In this document: positions 6,306-13,334 of the stretch, piece by piece
How the letters are laid out: every line of letters begins with the position of its first letter
Numbering within the stretch: position 1 is the first letter of the stretch
From: an uncultured Clostridia bacterium
GTDB lineage: Bacteria > Bacillota > Clostridia > Christensenellales > Aristaeellaceae
NCBI GenBank assembly: GCA_937934775.1
Contig: CALGYL010000139.1
Coordinates: 1-19,250, forward strand
DNA: 19,250 nt
Direction of reading: 5' to 3'
Notes under the pieces: generated by a model
Database searches by the model: none
What the model was told of the DNA's origin: nothing
Seen by the model: only the letters and a program-made list of their open reading frames with translations
Translations under genes and position numbers: made by a program

Positions 6306-7436
6306 ATGAAGAAGATCCTTGCACTTGCCCTGGTTCTTGTGCTCGCGCTGGGCGCGTCCTCGGTTGCTCTGGCCGATACCATCAAGATCGGCGGCATCGC
6401 GCCGCTGACCGGCGCTGCGTCCGCTTACGGACTTTTGGTGAAGGACGGCGTCGACCTTGCGGTTGATGAGTTCAACGCCAATGGCGGTCTTCTGGGCAAC
6501 CAGATCGAAATGGTCTGGCTGGACGACACTCACGACGCCGTCGAAGCCACCAACGACTATAACCAGCTGGTGTCGGAAGGCATCGCCGCGCTGATCGGCC
6601 CGGTCACCACCACGCCGACCCTGGCCGTCGCCGCTCGCGCCGCTACGGACAATATGCCCATGATCACCGCATCGGCCACCGCCTACGATGTGACCAGCGC
6701 CGGCGGCAACGTGTTCCGTGCCTGCTTCCTGGATCCCTTCCAGGCCGAGCTGATGGCCCAGTACGCCGCCCAGAACCTGAGCGCCAAGAAGGTCGCGGTT
6801 CTGTTTGACAACACCAACGACTACTCCATCGGCCTGTCCGACGCGTTCCAGGCGAAGGCCAAGGAACTGGGCATGGAGGTCGTCGCGGCGGAATCCGCCG
6901 TCGCGGGCGACGCCGACTACTCGCCGCAGCTGACCAAGATCGCGGAAGCCGCGCCCGACGCCGTCTTCATCTGCTACTACTATCAGGATGCCGCGCTGAT
7001 GCTCCGCCAGGCCGTGGATGTGGGCCTCACCGCCACCATGATGGGCGCCGACGGCTGGGGCTCCATCGAGCAGCAGTTGACCGACGCGCCGGAGCTCCTG
7101 GACAAGGCCGTCTACTGCGACTCCTTCTCCGCGGCGGACGACAGTGCCGTTGCGCAGGCCTTTGTGAAGGCTTTTGGCGCCAAGTACGACGGCCGCACCC
7201 CGGCGGGCTTCAACGCGCTGGGCTATGACGCCGCCAAGATCATGTTCACCGCCATCAACGCCGCCGGCTCCACCGACAAGGCCGCCATCATCGAAAAGCT
7301 GAAGGCCACCGACCTCGATTGCGCCACCGGCCACATCACCTTCAACGACCATAACGACCCCATCAAGTCCGCCTTCATCATGGGCTTCAAGGACGGCGTG
7401 CCCACGCTGGTCACCCGCATCGATCCCGCGAAGTAA
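6306..7436 (+). CDS. livJ: Branched-chain amino-acid-type ABC importer, substrate-binding protein
   Basis: A 376-residue extracytoplasmic solute-binding protein of the Leu/Ile/Val (HAAT) family, Peripla_BP_6 type. It has a classic signal peptide (MKKILALALVLVLALG..., likely cut after ALA near residue 23) and then DTIKIGGIAPLTG, the typical first strand of LivJ-like proteins, with the AYG, GGLLG, DDTHDA and IGPVTTTPTLA segments that follow in order. Length is normal for the family. There is no Cys at the cleavage site, so it does not look like a lipoprotein, unusual for a monoderm Firmicute where binding proteins are normally lipid-anchored. AAAGGAGG lies 12 bases before ATG 6306. It is the first gene of the importer operon. 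Substrate could be branched-chain amino acids, another amino acid, or urea/amide; sequence alone does not decide. Confidence 0.95.
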   Translation: MKKILALALVLVLALGASSVALADTIKIGGIAPLTGAASAYGLLVKDGVDLAVDEFNANGGLLGNQIEMVWLDDTHDAVEATNDYNQLVSEGIAALIGPVTTTPTLAVAARAATDNMPMITASATAYDVTSAGGNVFRACFLDPFQAELMAQYAAQNLSAKKVAVLFDNTNDYSIGLSDAFQAKAKELGMEVVAAESAVAGDADYSPQLTKIAEAAPDAVFICYYYQDAALMLRQAVDVGLTATMMGADGWGSIEQQLTDAPELLDKAVYCDSFSAADDSAVAQAFVKAFGAKYDGRTPAGFNALGYDAAKIMFTAINAAGSTDKAAIIEKLKATDLDCATGHITFNDHNDPIKSAFIMGFKDGVPTLVTRIDPAK

Positions 7437-7481
7437 GGCGTTCCCAACCGCCGCGCGCCTTTTCGGCGCGGAGGATTCTTC

Positions 7482-7519
7482 GCGAGCCGGAAATCCTTGC
7501 GGATTTTTGCGCGGCTCGC
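7482..7519. terminator. Two-tier hairpin downstream of livJ
   Basis: GCGAGCCG (7482-7489) pairs with CGGCTCGC (7512-7519), and inside it AAATCC (7491-7496) pairs with GGATTT (7501-7506) around a TTGC loop. No T run follows, so it may be an mRNA-stabilising 3' hairpin or a partial terminator. Confidence 0.5.
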
Positions 7520-7657
7520 TGACCAAGTGCTCCGCCCACCACCGAAGTTACGATCCCGCCGGATCTTTTTGCCCCTTACGGTGTCGCTCTCCGCTTGAAA
7601 TAGCGCTGCTATTCCTGCGCTCCGGCTCCTACCATGGGACAAAAATCTCTCGCCGGT

Positions 7658-7684
7658 CTTCCGCAACTTCTGTAGTTGCCGAAG
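7658..7684. repeat. Hairpin in the livJ-livH gap
   Basis: CTTC-c-GCAACT (7658-7668) pairs with AGTTGC-c-GAAG (7674-7684), ten pairs and one C/C mismatch, with a five-base loop. Confidence 0.45.
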
Positions 7685-7696
7685 CACGAAGCAATT

Positions 7697-7731
7697 GTTT
7701 CATCCGCCGGTTTCGAACGGGCGGATGAAAC
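7697..7731. repeat. 12-bp perfect hairpin in the livJ-livH gap
   Basis: GTTTCATCCGCC (7697-7708) pairs perfectly with GGCGGATGAAAC (7720-7731); the 11-base loop contains the small palindrome GTT-TCG-AAC, so the stem can extend almost to the tip. Confidence 0.55.
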
Positions 7732-7794
7732 GCGGAATCGGCGACGAAAGCCGCCGGTTCCCATGAGAGAATGTTTGGATTCGACATCGGTCCG

Positions 7795-7824
7795 GGCGGA
7801 GAGCGATTTCCATCGCTCTCTGCC
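7795..7824. repeat. 13-bp hairpin just upstream of the livH ribosome-binding site
   Basis: GGCGGAGAGCGAT (7795-7807) pairs with ATCGCTCTCTGCC (7812-7824), 12 Watson-Crick pairs and one G-U, with a TTCC loop. It ends 16 bases before the AGGGGG ribosome-binding site of livH. Its tip and flank resemble the hairpin at 11401-11446, which may be the same repeat family. Confidence 0.55.
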
Positions 7825-7852
7825 ATTTACGTTTGTTACAGGGGGTTGGGCC

Positions 7853-8761
7853 ATGCAACTGTTCCTCCAGAACCTCATCGGCGGCCTGCAGATCGGCAGC
7901 ATTTACGCGCTGATCGCGCTGGGATATACGATGGTCTACGGCATCGTCAAGCTGATCAACTTCGCCCACGGCGACATCATGATGGTCGGGTCCTACGCGG
8001 TGTACTGGATCATGTCCACCACGATGCTCACCGCTCTGTCGTCCGTGCATCCGGCGCTGGCGGCGGTGATCGCGGTGCTGTTTTCCGTGGCACTGTGCGT
8101 GGCGCTGGGCGTTTTGATGGATCGCGTGGCCTACAAACCGCTCCGGAACGCGCCGCGCATCTCGGCGCTGATCACCGCCATCGGCATCAGCCTGGCGCTG
8201 CAGATCATCGCGCAACTGATGTTTGGCAGCGGCCAGCTGACTTTCCCGCAGTTGATCCCCAAGATTGAGCTGTTCAAGGTGGGCCGGAAGCCGGTGTACC
8301 TGCTGGAAATCCTGACGATGGCGGTATCGATCCTCCTGATGATCGGGCTGCAGGCGTTTGTCAAGAACACGCGGACCGGCAAGGCCATGCGCGCCGTCAG
8401 CGAGGATCTGGGCGCGGCCAAACTGATGGGCGTCAACGTGGACACCACGATTACCATCACCTTTGCCATCGGCTGCGCGCTGGCCGCCATCGGCGCGGTG
8501 TTCTACGCGCAGAAAGTGGTCTACATCAAGCCCTTGCTGGGTTCAATGCCTGGTCTCAAGGCGTTTGTGGCGGCGGTATTGGGCGGCATCGGCATCATCC
8601 CGGGCGCGGTGCTGGGCGGCTTCATCGTGGGCATCTCGGAGACCTTCGTCAAGTACTACGCCAGCGAGTATGTGGATGCGATGGTGTTTGGCATCCTGAT
8701 CCTGGTGCTTCTGTTGAAACCGTCGGGGATTCTGGGCAAGAAGACCCGCGAGAAAGTGTAG
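7853..8761 (+). CDS. livH: Branched-chain amino-acid-type ABC importer, LivH permease
   Basis: A 302-residue inner-membrane permease with about eight hydrophobic segments. The N-terminus (QNLIGGLQIGSIYALIALGY, then TMVYGIVKLINFAHGDIMM) is the LivH hallmark, and the C-terminus FGILILVLLLKPSGILGKK is also typical. The cytoplasmic loop around 175-195 (RTGKAMRAVSEDLGAAKLMG) matches the EAA-like coupling loop that contacts the ATPase. The start at ATG 7853 has AGGGGG seven bases upstream and the correct family N-terminus; the same frame is open back to 7676 but that part is non-coding. It pairs with the LivM half of the next gene. Its TAG stop is part of the AGGAGG ribosome-binding site of that gene. 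Confidence 0.95.
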   Translation: MQLFLQNLIGGLQIGSIYALIALGYTMVYGIVKLINFAHGDIMMVGSYAVYWIMSTTMLTALSSVHPALAAVIAVLFSVALCVALGVLMDRVAYKPLRNAPRISALITAIGISLALQIIAQLMFGSGQLTFPQLIPKIELFKVGRKPVYLLEILTMAVSILLMIGLQAFVKNTRTGKAMRAVSEDLGAAKLMGVNVDTTITITFAIGCALAAIGAVFYAQKVVYIKPLLGSMPGLKAFVAAVLGGIGIIPGAVLGGFIVGISETFVKYYASEYVDAMVFGILILVLLLKPSGILGKKTREKV

Positions 8762-8773
8762 GAGGACGGCGCA

Positions 8774-10627
8774 ATGAAGAAAAACCGGCGCGCGACAACG
8801 CTGATCAACCTGATCTCCGTCATCGTCCTCTTCGCGCTCGTAAAGCTTTTCCTGGCGGCGACTGGCGGCAACCGGTCCATTGAGACGCTGCTCACTCAGG
8901 TTTGCTACAACATCATCATGGTGGTCAGCCTGAACCTGGTGACGGGCGTACTGGGCGAACTAACCCTGGGCCATGCCGGCTTCATGTCGGTAGGCGCTTA
9001 CGCCTCCGCCATCCTGACCACGAAACTTCTGGGCCAGAGCCCGGCGCTGTTTCCACTGGCGATGATTGCGGGCGGCCTGGTCGCGGCGCTGTTCGGGTAT
9101 CTGATCGGCATCCCGGCGCTCCGGCTTCGGGGCGATTACCTGGCGATCATCACGCTGGGCTTTGGCGAGATCATCCGTGTGCTGATCAACACGGCCTTCG
9201 CGCCCTGGACCGGCGGAGGCAAGAAGATGATCGGCATTCCGCTGTACGCCAGCTTTGACCTAGCGTTCTGGACGATGGCGATCGTGGTATCGCTTCTGTT
9301 CATGCTGGCCTGGTCGCGCCATGGCCGCGCGATCATCGCCATCCGAGAAAACGAGGTGGCGGCGGACGCCTCCGGCGTTCCGGTCACCCGCTACAAAATC
9401 AAGACCTTCACCATCGCCGCGTTCTTCGCGGGGGTTGCGGGTTCGCTGTACGCGCACTCGGTGGGCGTGTTGGACCCGTCCAAGTTTGACTTCAACGCGT
9501 CGATTTCCTACCTCGTCATGGTGGTGTTTGGCGGCATGGGCAGCGTTACCGGCTCCGCGATGGCGGCGACGGGCCTGACCATGGTGCAGTTTGCGATGGC
9601 CAAGCTGGTGGAGTACCGGCAGCTGGCCTACGCGCTTTTGCTCATCGTGATGATGATCTTCAAGCCCACGGGGCTTCTGGGCGTCAAGGAATTCTCGATG
9701 AGCGCACTAATTGGCCGCATCTTCCCCAACTTCAAAAACTTCCTATTGGATCTGGAACGCAAGCTCCGCCGCCGCAAGGCGGGTCCGATCCTGCCCGACG
9801 TGCCCCATTACCGCTTTGACGCGCAGCGCGTGCCGGTGCTCGAAATGAAGAATTTGGGCATCCGCTTCGGCGGCCTGCAGGCGGTGGAGGACGTGAACAT
9901 CCGCCTGACCAACAACGAAATCGTGGGCCTCATCGGCCCCAACGGCGCGGGCAAGACCACTGTGTTTAACCTTTTGACCGGCGTCTACCTGCCCACAGAG
10001 GGCGAGGTGCAACTGCTGGGCAAGACGGTTTCCGGCATGCCAACCTATGAGATTACCAACGAGGGCATCGCGCGCACCTTCCAGAACATCCGGCTCTTCA
10101 AGTCCATGACGGTTATCGAGAACATCAAGGTGGCGTTCCAGAGCCGCATGTACTATACCATTCCGGACTGCGCCATGCGCGACACCTACTACGACCGCGA
10201 GGAAGACGGCTGCGACCGGCGCGCGCGCGAGCTCCTGCGGGTGTTCGACATGGAGCACCTGGCCGATCAGAACGCCAACACCCTGCCCTACGGCAAGCAG
10301 CGCAAGCTGGAAATCTGCCGCGCTATGGCCTCCAACCCGAAAGTTCTGCTCCTGGATGAGCCTGCCGCCGGCATGAACCCCATCGAGACCGAGGAGCTGA
10401 TGGCGACCATTCGCCTGATCCGCGAGCGGTTCTCGGTGACGATCCTCCTGATTGAGCACGACATGAAACTGGTCATGGGCATCTGCGAGCGCATCTACGT
10501 GCTCAATTACGGCCGCGTGATCGCGGAAGGCACGCCCGCTGAGATCAAGAACAATTCCGAGGTCATTCGGGCCTATCTGGGCTCCGGCGCGGGCGCGGCC
10601 CAAAAGGAGGCGAGCGCAACATGTTGA
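8774..10627 (+). CDS. LivM permease fused to LivG ATPase, branched-chain amino-acid-type ABC importer
   Basis: A 617-residue single polypeptide joining two subunits that are normally separate. Residues 1 to about 315 are a LivM permease with hydrophobic segments (YNIIMVVSLNLVTGVLGELT, LGHAGFMSVGAYASA, the coupling loop GRAIIAIRENEVAADASGV, and IFKPTGLLGVKEF at the end). A basic linker (about 325-360) leads to a LivG ATPase: Walker A GPNGAGKTT at about 387-396, the Q-loop FQNIRLF, signature LPYGKQRKLEI at about 503-513, Walker B VLLLDEPAAGMNP at about 522-534, and IEHDM H-loop at about 559. All catalytic residues are present and no frame break is visible at the join. AGGAGG at 8760-8765 is eight bases before ATG 8774. 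It overlaps livF by seven bases. Confidence 0.95.
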   Translation: MKKNRRATTLINLISVIVLFALVKLFLAATGGNRSIETLLTQVCYNIIMVVSLNLVTGVLGELTLGHAGFMSVGAYASAILTTKLLGQSPALFPLAMIAGGLVAALFGYLIGIPALRLRGDYLAIITLGFGEIIRVLINTAFAPWTGGGKKMIGIPLYASFDLAFWTMAIVVSLLFMLAWSRHGRAIIAIRENEVAADASGVPVTRYKIKTFTIAAFFAGVAGSLYAHSVGVLDPSKFDFNASISYLVMVVFGGMGSVTGSAMAATGLTMVQFAMAKLVEYRQLAYALLLIVMMIFKPTGLLGVKEFSMSALIGRIFPNFKNFLLDLERKLRRRKAGPILPDVPHYRFDAQRVPVLEMKNLGIRFGGLQAVEDVNIRLTNNEIVGLIGPNGAGKTTVFNLLTGVYLPTEGEVQLLGKTVSGMPTYEITNEGIARTFQNIRLFKSMTVIENIKVAFQSRMYYTIPDCAMRDTYYDREEDGCDRRARELLRVFDMEHLADQNANTLPYGKQRKLEICRAMASNPKVLLLDEPAAGMNPIETEELMATIRLIRERFSVTILLIEHDMKLVMGICERIYVLNYGRVIAEGTPAEIKNNSEVIRAYLGSGAGAAQKEASATC

Positions 10628-11325
10628 AAGTGCGCGATCTGAACGTCTATTACGACGCCATCCACGCGCTGAAGGACGTCAGCTTTGAAGTTGCCGAGGG
10701 GGAAATCGTCACCCTGATCGGCGCGAACGGCGCGGGCAAGACCTCCATTCTGCATACGGTGTCTGGATTGATCCGCGGGAAGAGCGGCAAGGTCCTGTTC
10801 ATGGATCGGGAGATCCAGCATGTGGAAGCCCACGAGATCCTGAAAATGGGCCTGGCGCAGGTGCCGGAAGGGCGGCGCATCTTCGCCCAAATGACAGTGC
10901 TGGAGAACCTGGAAATGGGCGCTTACGCACGCAAGGACCGGGAGAACATTGCCTCCGGTATGGACCGCGTGTTCCAGAGCTTCCCCCGGCTGAAAGAGCG
11001 CCGTAAACAGCTGGCGGGCACATTGTCCGGCGGCGAGCAGCAGATGCTGGCCATGGGCCGCGCAATGATGTCGCTGCCGAAGCTGATGATGATGGACGAG
11101 CCCTCCATGGGCCTTTCGCCCATCCTGGTGGAGGAAATTTTCTCCATCATTCGAGAGATCAACAAGGGCGGTACCACGGTTTTGTTGGTCGAACAGAACG
11201 CGCAGATGGCGCTGTCCATCGCCGACCGCGCCTATGTGATGGAAACGGGCCGCATCGTAAAAAGCGGCGAGGCCAGGGCGCTCCTGAACGACGAGGACGT
11301 CAGGAAGGCATACCTGGGAACGTAA
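10621..11325 (+). CDS. livF: Branched-chain amino-acid-type ABC importer, LivF ATPase
   Basis: A 234-residue ATPase that pairs with the LivG domain of the preceding fusion protein to power import. Walker A is GANGAGKTS at 34-42, the Q-loop region AQVPEGRRIFAQMTV is typical of LivF, the signature is LSGGEQQ at about 135-141, Walker B is MMMDEPSMGLSP with D159 and E160, and the switch region reads VEQNAQMAL, with Gln at the H-loop position as is normal in LivF. Length is standard. The start overlaps the end of the previous gene (ATGTTGA), with AAAGGAGG eleven bases upstream. It is the last gene of the operon and is followed by hairpins. Confidence 0.95.
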   Translation: MLKVRDLNVYYDAIHALKDVSFEVAEGEIVTLIGANGAGKTSILHTVSGLIRGKSGKVLFMDREIQHVEAHEILKMGLAQVPEGRRIFAQMTVLENLEMGAYARKDRENIASGMDRVFQSFPRLKERRKQLAGTLSGGEQQMLAMGRAMMSLPKLMMMDEPSMGLSPILVEEIFSIIREINKGGTTVLLVEQNAQMALSIADRAYVMETGRIVKSGEARALLNDEDVRKAYLGT

Positions 11326-11332
11326 GAAAACG

Positions 11333-11353
11333 CCGGAGGGTAGCGCCCTCCGG
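11333..11353 (+). terminator. Hairpin directly after livF
   Basis: CCGGAGGG (11333-11340) pairs perfectly with CCCTCCGG (11346-11353) around a five-base loop, starting seven bases after the livF stop. No T run follows, so it would be a weak or factor-assisted terminator. Confidence 0.5.
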
Positions 11354-11400
11354 GCCATCAACCAGAGGGATTCATTTCATCAGGACTTCCCACAAAGGGA

Positions 11401-11446
11401 ACAAGCAAAATGCGGAGCGATTCACATCGTTCCGCATTTTGCTTGT
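11401..11446. repeat. 21-bp near-perfect hairpin between livF and glsB
   Basis: The arms 11401-11421 and 11426-11446 pair over 21 positions (20 Watson-Crick, one G-U) around the loop TCAC. The arm begins ACAAGCAAAATGCGGA. It lies between two convergent transcription units and could terminate both, since A/T runs sit inside the stem. Its tip and flank (GCGATT..CATCG, then ATTT..TTGT) resemble the hairpin at 7795-7824. Confidence 0.65.
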
Positions 11447-11528
11447 ACGAATATATGCCGCAGGTTCGGCTTGAAAGGAAGCGATTGAGGTCAAGGGGGC
11501 TCGGCCTTCTTCATGGGTTCCAAGGGAC

Positions 11529-11569
11529 AACGCCCAATGGCGTACCCCCTTTGGGGTACTCATGGCGTT
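11529..11569 (-). terminator. Branched hairpin downstream of glsB
   Basis: Outer arms AACGCC (11529-11534) and GGCGTT (11564-11569) enclose an inner stem GTACCCC (11542-11548) with GGGGTAC (11553-11559), loop CTTT. It begins five bases after the glsB stop on the minus strand. There is no clear T run. It may end the glsB transcript or block read-through from livF. Confidence 0.45.
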
Positions 11570-11574
11570 TGATT

Positions 11575-11835
11575 TTACCCTCTGCCCCGGCGGACGCCGC
11601 CGAAGATCAGGAGCAGGAGGCACGCGCCCGCGATGGCGATGAGCAGGCTCCAGATGTTGAAGCCGGTGACGCCCTGACCGCCGAAGAAGGTCGAGGAAAT
11701 CCATCCGCCCAGCCCCGCGCCGATGATGCCGACCACGATGTTGGCCAGCGCGCCCATGCTGCTGTCGCGGCCCATGATCTTGCTGGCGATCCATCCGGCC
11801 AGCGCGCCAAAAATGATCCAAAGAATAATGCCCAT
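11575..11835 (-). CDS. GlsB/YeaQ/YmgE family small membrane protein (transglycosylase-associated)
   Basis: An 86-residue, Gly- and Ala-rich membrane protein with about three hydrophobic helices. The N-terminus MGIILWIIFGALAGWIASK and the following MGALANIVVGIIGAGLGGW are the hallmark of the family often called transglycosylase-associated protein; members are linked to general or cell-envelope stress, with no known enzymatic activity. GGAGG (11847-11843) lies seven bases before ATG 11835; an in-frame ATG ten codons earlier would place the ribosome-binding site inside the gene. The 5' side contains a 7-bp hairpin (11878-11884 with 11896-11902). It lies downstream of the pmbA terminator, and I could not identify its own promoter. 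Confidence 0.92.
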   Translation of the reverse strand: MGIILWIIFGALAGWIASKIMGRDSSMGALANIVVGIIGAGLGGWISSTFFGGQGVTGFNIWSLLIAIAGACLLLLIFGGVRRGRG

Positions 11836-11957
11836 TGCAGATCCTCCTTCTGTCTTCCCGCTCATTGTTTGCAGGGAACTCCGGCCGTATGCCTCCCGGA
11901 GTGAAATGACGACGCGAACCCTGAAATTGCGGGATCGAAACAGCCGCCGCGGTATGG

Positions 11958-11983
11958 AAAACCCCGGAAGCAGTGTCCCGGGG
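11958..11983 (-). terminator. Intrinsic terminator after pmbA
   Basis: On the minus strand CCCCGG (11983-11978), a ten-base loop, CCGGGG (11967-11962), then TTTT (11961-11958). It begins nine bases after the pmbA stop, the normal position. Confidence 0.6.
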
Positions 11984-11991
11984 CGAGGGGA

Positions 11992-13332
11992 TTATTTCCC
12001 GGCGACGGACAGATTCCCGGTGAAAAGCGACGGGCTTCCGAAGCAACTGCCGCCCGGCTGGCCAAACTCCAGGTCCGAGCCGACCGCCTGCATATGCATC
12101 AGAAGATCATAGAAGTTGCCCGCCACGGTAATCTGGTCTACCGGGGCGGCAATTTTCCCGCCATCAATCCGGTAGCCCTTGGCTGACAGCGAGAAATCGC
12201 CGCTGACGGCGTTGGTACCCGAGTGCAGGCCCTGCAGTTCTGTAATCAGGAGGCCGCCCTCCGCCCGGGACATCAGCGCCGCCAGGGGTGTATCCGACGG
12301 CTTAAAGTAGAAGTTGGACGGCGCGACCGCGATGGCGCTGGCGTAGCCGCGGGCAGCGTTGCCGGTGGACTGAACGCCCTGCTTGGCGGCGGTCTTCAGG
12401 TTGTGCAGCAGCGTCGTCAGCTTGCCGTGATCGATGACCGCAGTGGCGCGGGCGGGCACGCCTTCGCCGTCAAAGGGCGCGGCGGCAAAGCCTTCCGGGT
12501 TCAGCGGATCGTCGAGCAGCGTGACGCATTCGGCGGCCACGATCTCGCCCTCCCGGCCCGCGAGTTTTGAAAGGCCGCGCTGGGCCTCGTCGGCGCTGAA
12601 CGCTTCGGAGAACGCGGCCAGCAGTTCGATGGCGGCGCTTGCGCGCAAAACCACCGGATAGCTTCCGGAGGCGACCGGCGCGGCGGACAAAAAGTCCAGC
12701 GCTTCCCGGGACGCTTCCTGTGCCAGTCTGTCAAAATCGGGTGCCCCGTCCCGGCTCATCCGAATCCGGAACGCGCTGCCCGCGCGCCCGTCCTCCCGCG
12801 CGATGGACACCACGTAAGCGCCCAGCGCGTTGTCGCGGAAGGAGACGTCCAGACCCTTGGAATTGACGATGCGGCGGCCGCCCGCGGAGTAGATCACCGC
12901 GCAGCCGTCGGTTCCGATGCGGGCGTCCACCGCCAGCGCTTTCTTTTCGAGCTCCAGCGCCATCTTCACCTTGTCGGCGTCAGAAATCTCATCCAGCGCG
13001 GGGTTGTACAGGTCCAGTTCCGGCGTCTTATCCCCCGCGAAGAGGAATTGGGGATCTTCGGTCTCGGTCAGGGTGGCGCTGGTGATCGCGCCCTTCACCA
13101 GCATGTCCGCCGCGGCCTCGTCCAGCGCCTGGGTGGAGGCATAGCCCATCCGCCCGTTTCGGAGCGCCCGGAAGCCCAGCCCTATCGTGGCGGACACGTT
13201 GTAGGCGATCAGTTCGCCCGCGTGAACCGACGCTTCAAAGGAGTCGCCCGAAGCCACGTAGGCTTCGTATTCCTCAAGACCCGCCTCGCGGGCCTTCCGA
13301 AATAATAGGTCCAGAAATTCATCTACGCGCAT
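11992..13332 (-). CDS. pmbA: PmbA/TldE, partner subunit of the TldD-TldE metallopeptidase
   Basis: A 446-residue protein of the modulator of DNA gyrase family, the non-metal-binding partner of TldD. The N-terminal part (RKAREAGLEEYEAYVASGDSF) and later LGFRALRNGRMGYAST, GKLTTLLHNLKTAAKQG and LLITELQGLHSGTNAVSGDFSLSAKGY are in the order seen in PmbA proteins; the HExxxH motif of TldD is absent, as expected. In characterised bacteria TldD and TldE form a complex that degrades or trims small unfolded peptides, including the microcin B17 leader and CcdA. ATG 13338 overlaps the tldD stop as ATGA, but GGGAGG at 13347-13342 is only three bases from it and nine from ATG 13332, so 13332 is preferred; two residues differ. 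Ends at a terminator. Confidence 0.94.
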   Translation of the reverse strand: MRVDEFLDLLFRKAREAGLEEYEAYVASGDSFEASVHAGELIAYNVSATIGLGFRALRNGRMGYASTQALDEAAADMLVKGAITSATLTETEDPQFLFAGDKTPELDLYNPALDEISDADKVKMALELEKKALAVDARIGTDGCAVIYSAGGRRIVNSKGLDVSFRDNALGAYVVSIAREDGRAGSAFRIRMSRDGAPDFDRLAQEASREALDFLSAAPVASGSYPVVLRASAAIELLAAFSEAFSADEAQRGLSKLAGREGEIVAAECVTLLDDPLNPEGFAAAPFDGEGVPARATAVIDHGKLTTLLHNLKTAAKQGVQSTGNAARGYASAIAVAPSNFYFKPSDTPLAALMSRAEGGLLITELQGLHSGTNAVSGDFSLSAKGYRIDGGKIAAPVDQITVAGNFYDLLMHMQAVGSDLEFGQPGGSCFGSPSLFTGNLSVAGK

Positions 13333-13334
13333 CG

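Larger units (their letters stand above)
7437..7852 (+). other. 416-base non-coding gap inside the importer operon, hairpin-rich
   Basis: No convincing gene lies here; open frames lack ribosome-binding sites and continue from shadow frames. It holds four strong hairpins, annotated separately (7482-7519, 7658-7684, 7697-7731, 7795-7824), and a small GC hairpin just after the stop (about 7453-7469, CGCGCC/GGCGCG). I see no good promoter. The arrangement would suit partial termination or mRNA processing after the binding-protein gene, giving more binding protein than permease. Confidence 0.6.

Noticed and set aside
6222..7526. 434-residue minus-strand open frame opposite livJ
   Set aside because: It is antisense to a clear binding-protein gene, has Gly/Val/His-rich shadow composition, no ribosome-binding site and no recognisable domain.
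7676..7852. N-terminal extension of livH from 7676
   Set aside because: It covers two hairpins and does not resemble LivH; ATG 7853 has a good ribosome-binding site and the family N-terminus.
9743..10603. 286-residue minus-strand open frame opposite the LivG domain
   Set aside because: Antisense shadow of a conserved ATPase; no start signal or family resemblance.
11372..12046. 224-residue minus-strand frame spanning glsB and the 21-bp hairpin
   Set aside because: It runs in another frame through glsB, two hairpins and the terminator, so it is not a plausible gene.
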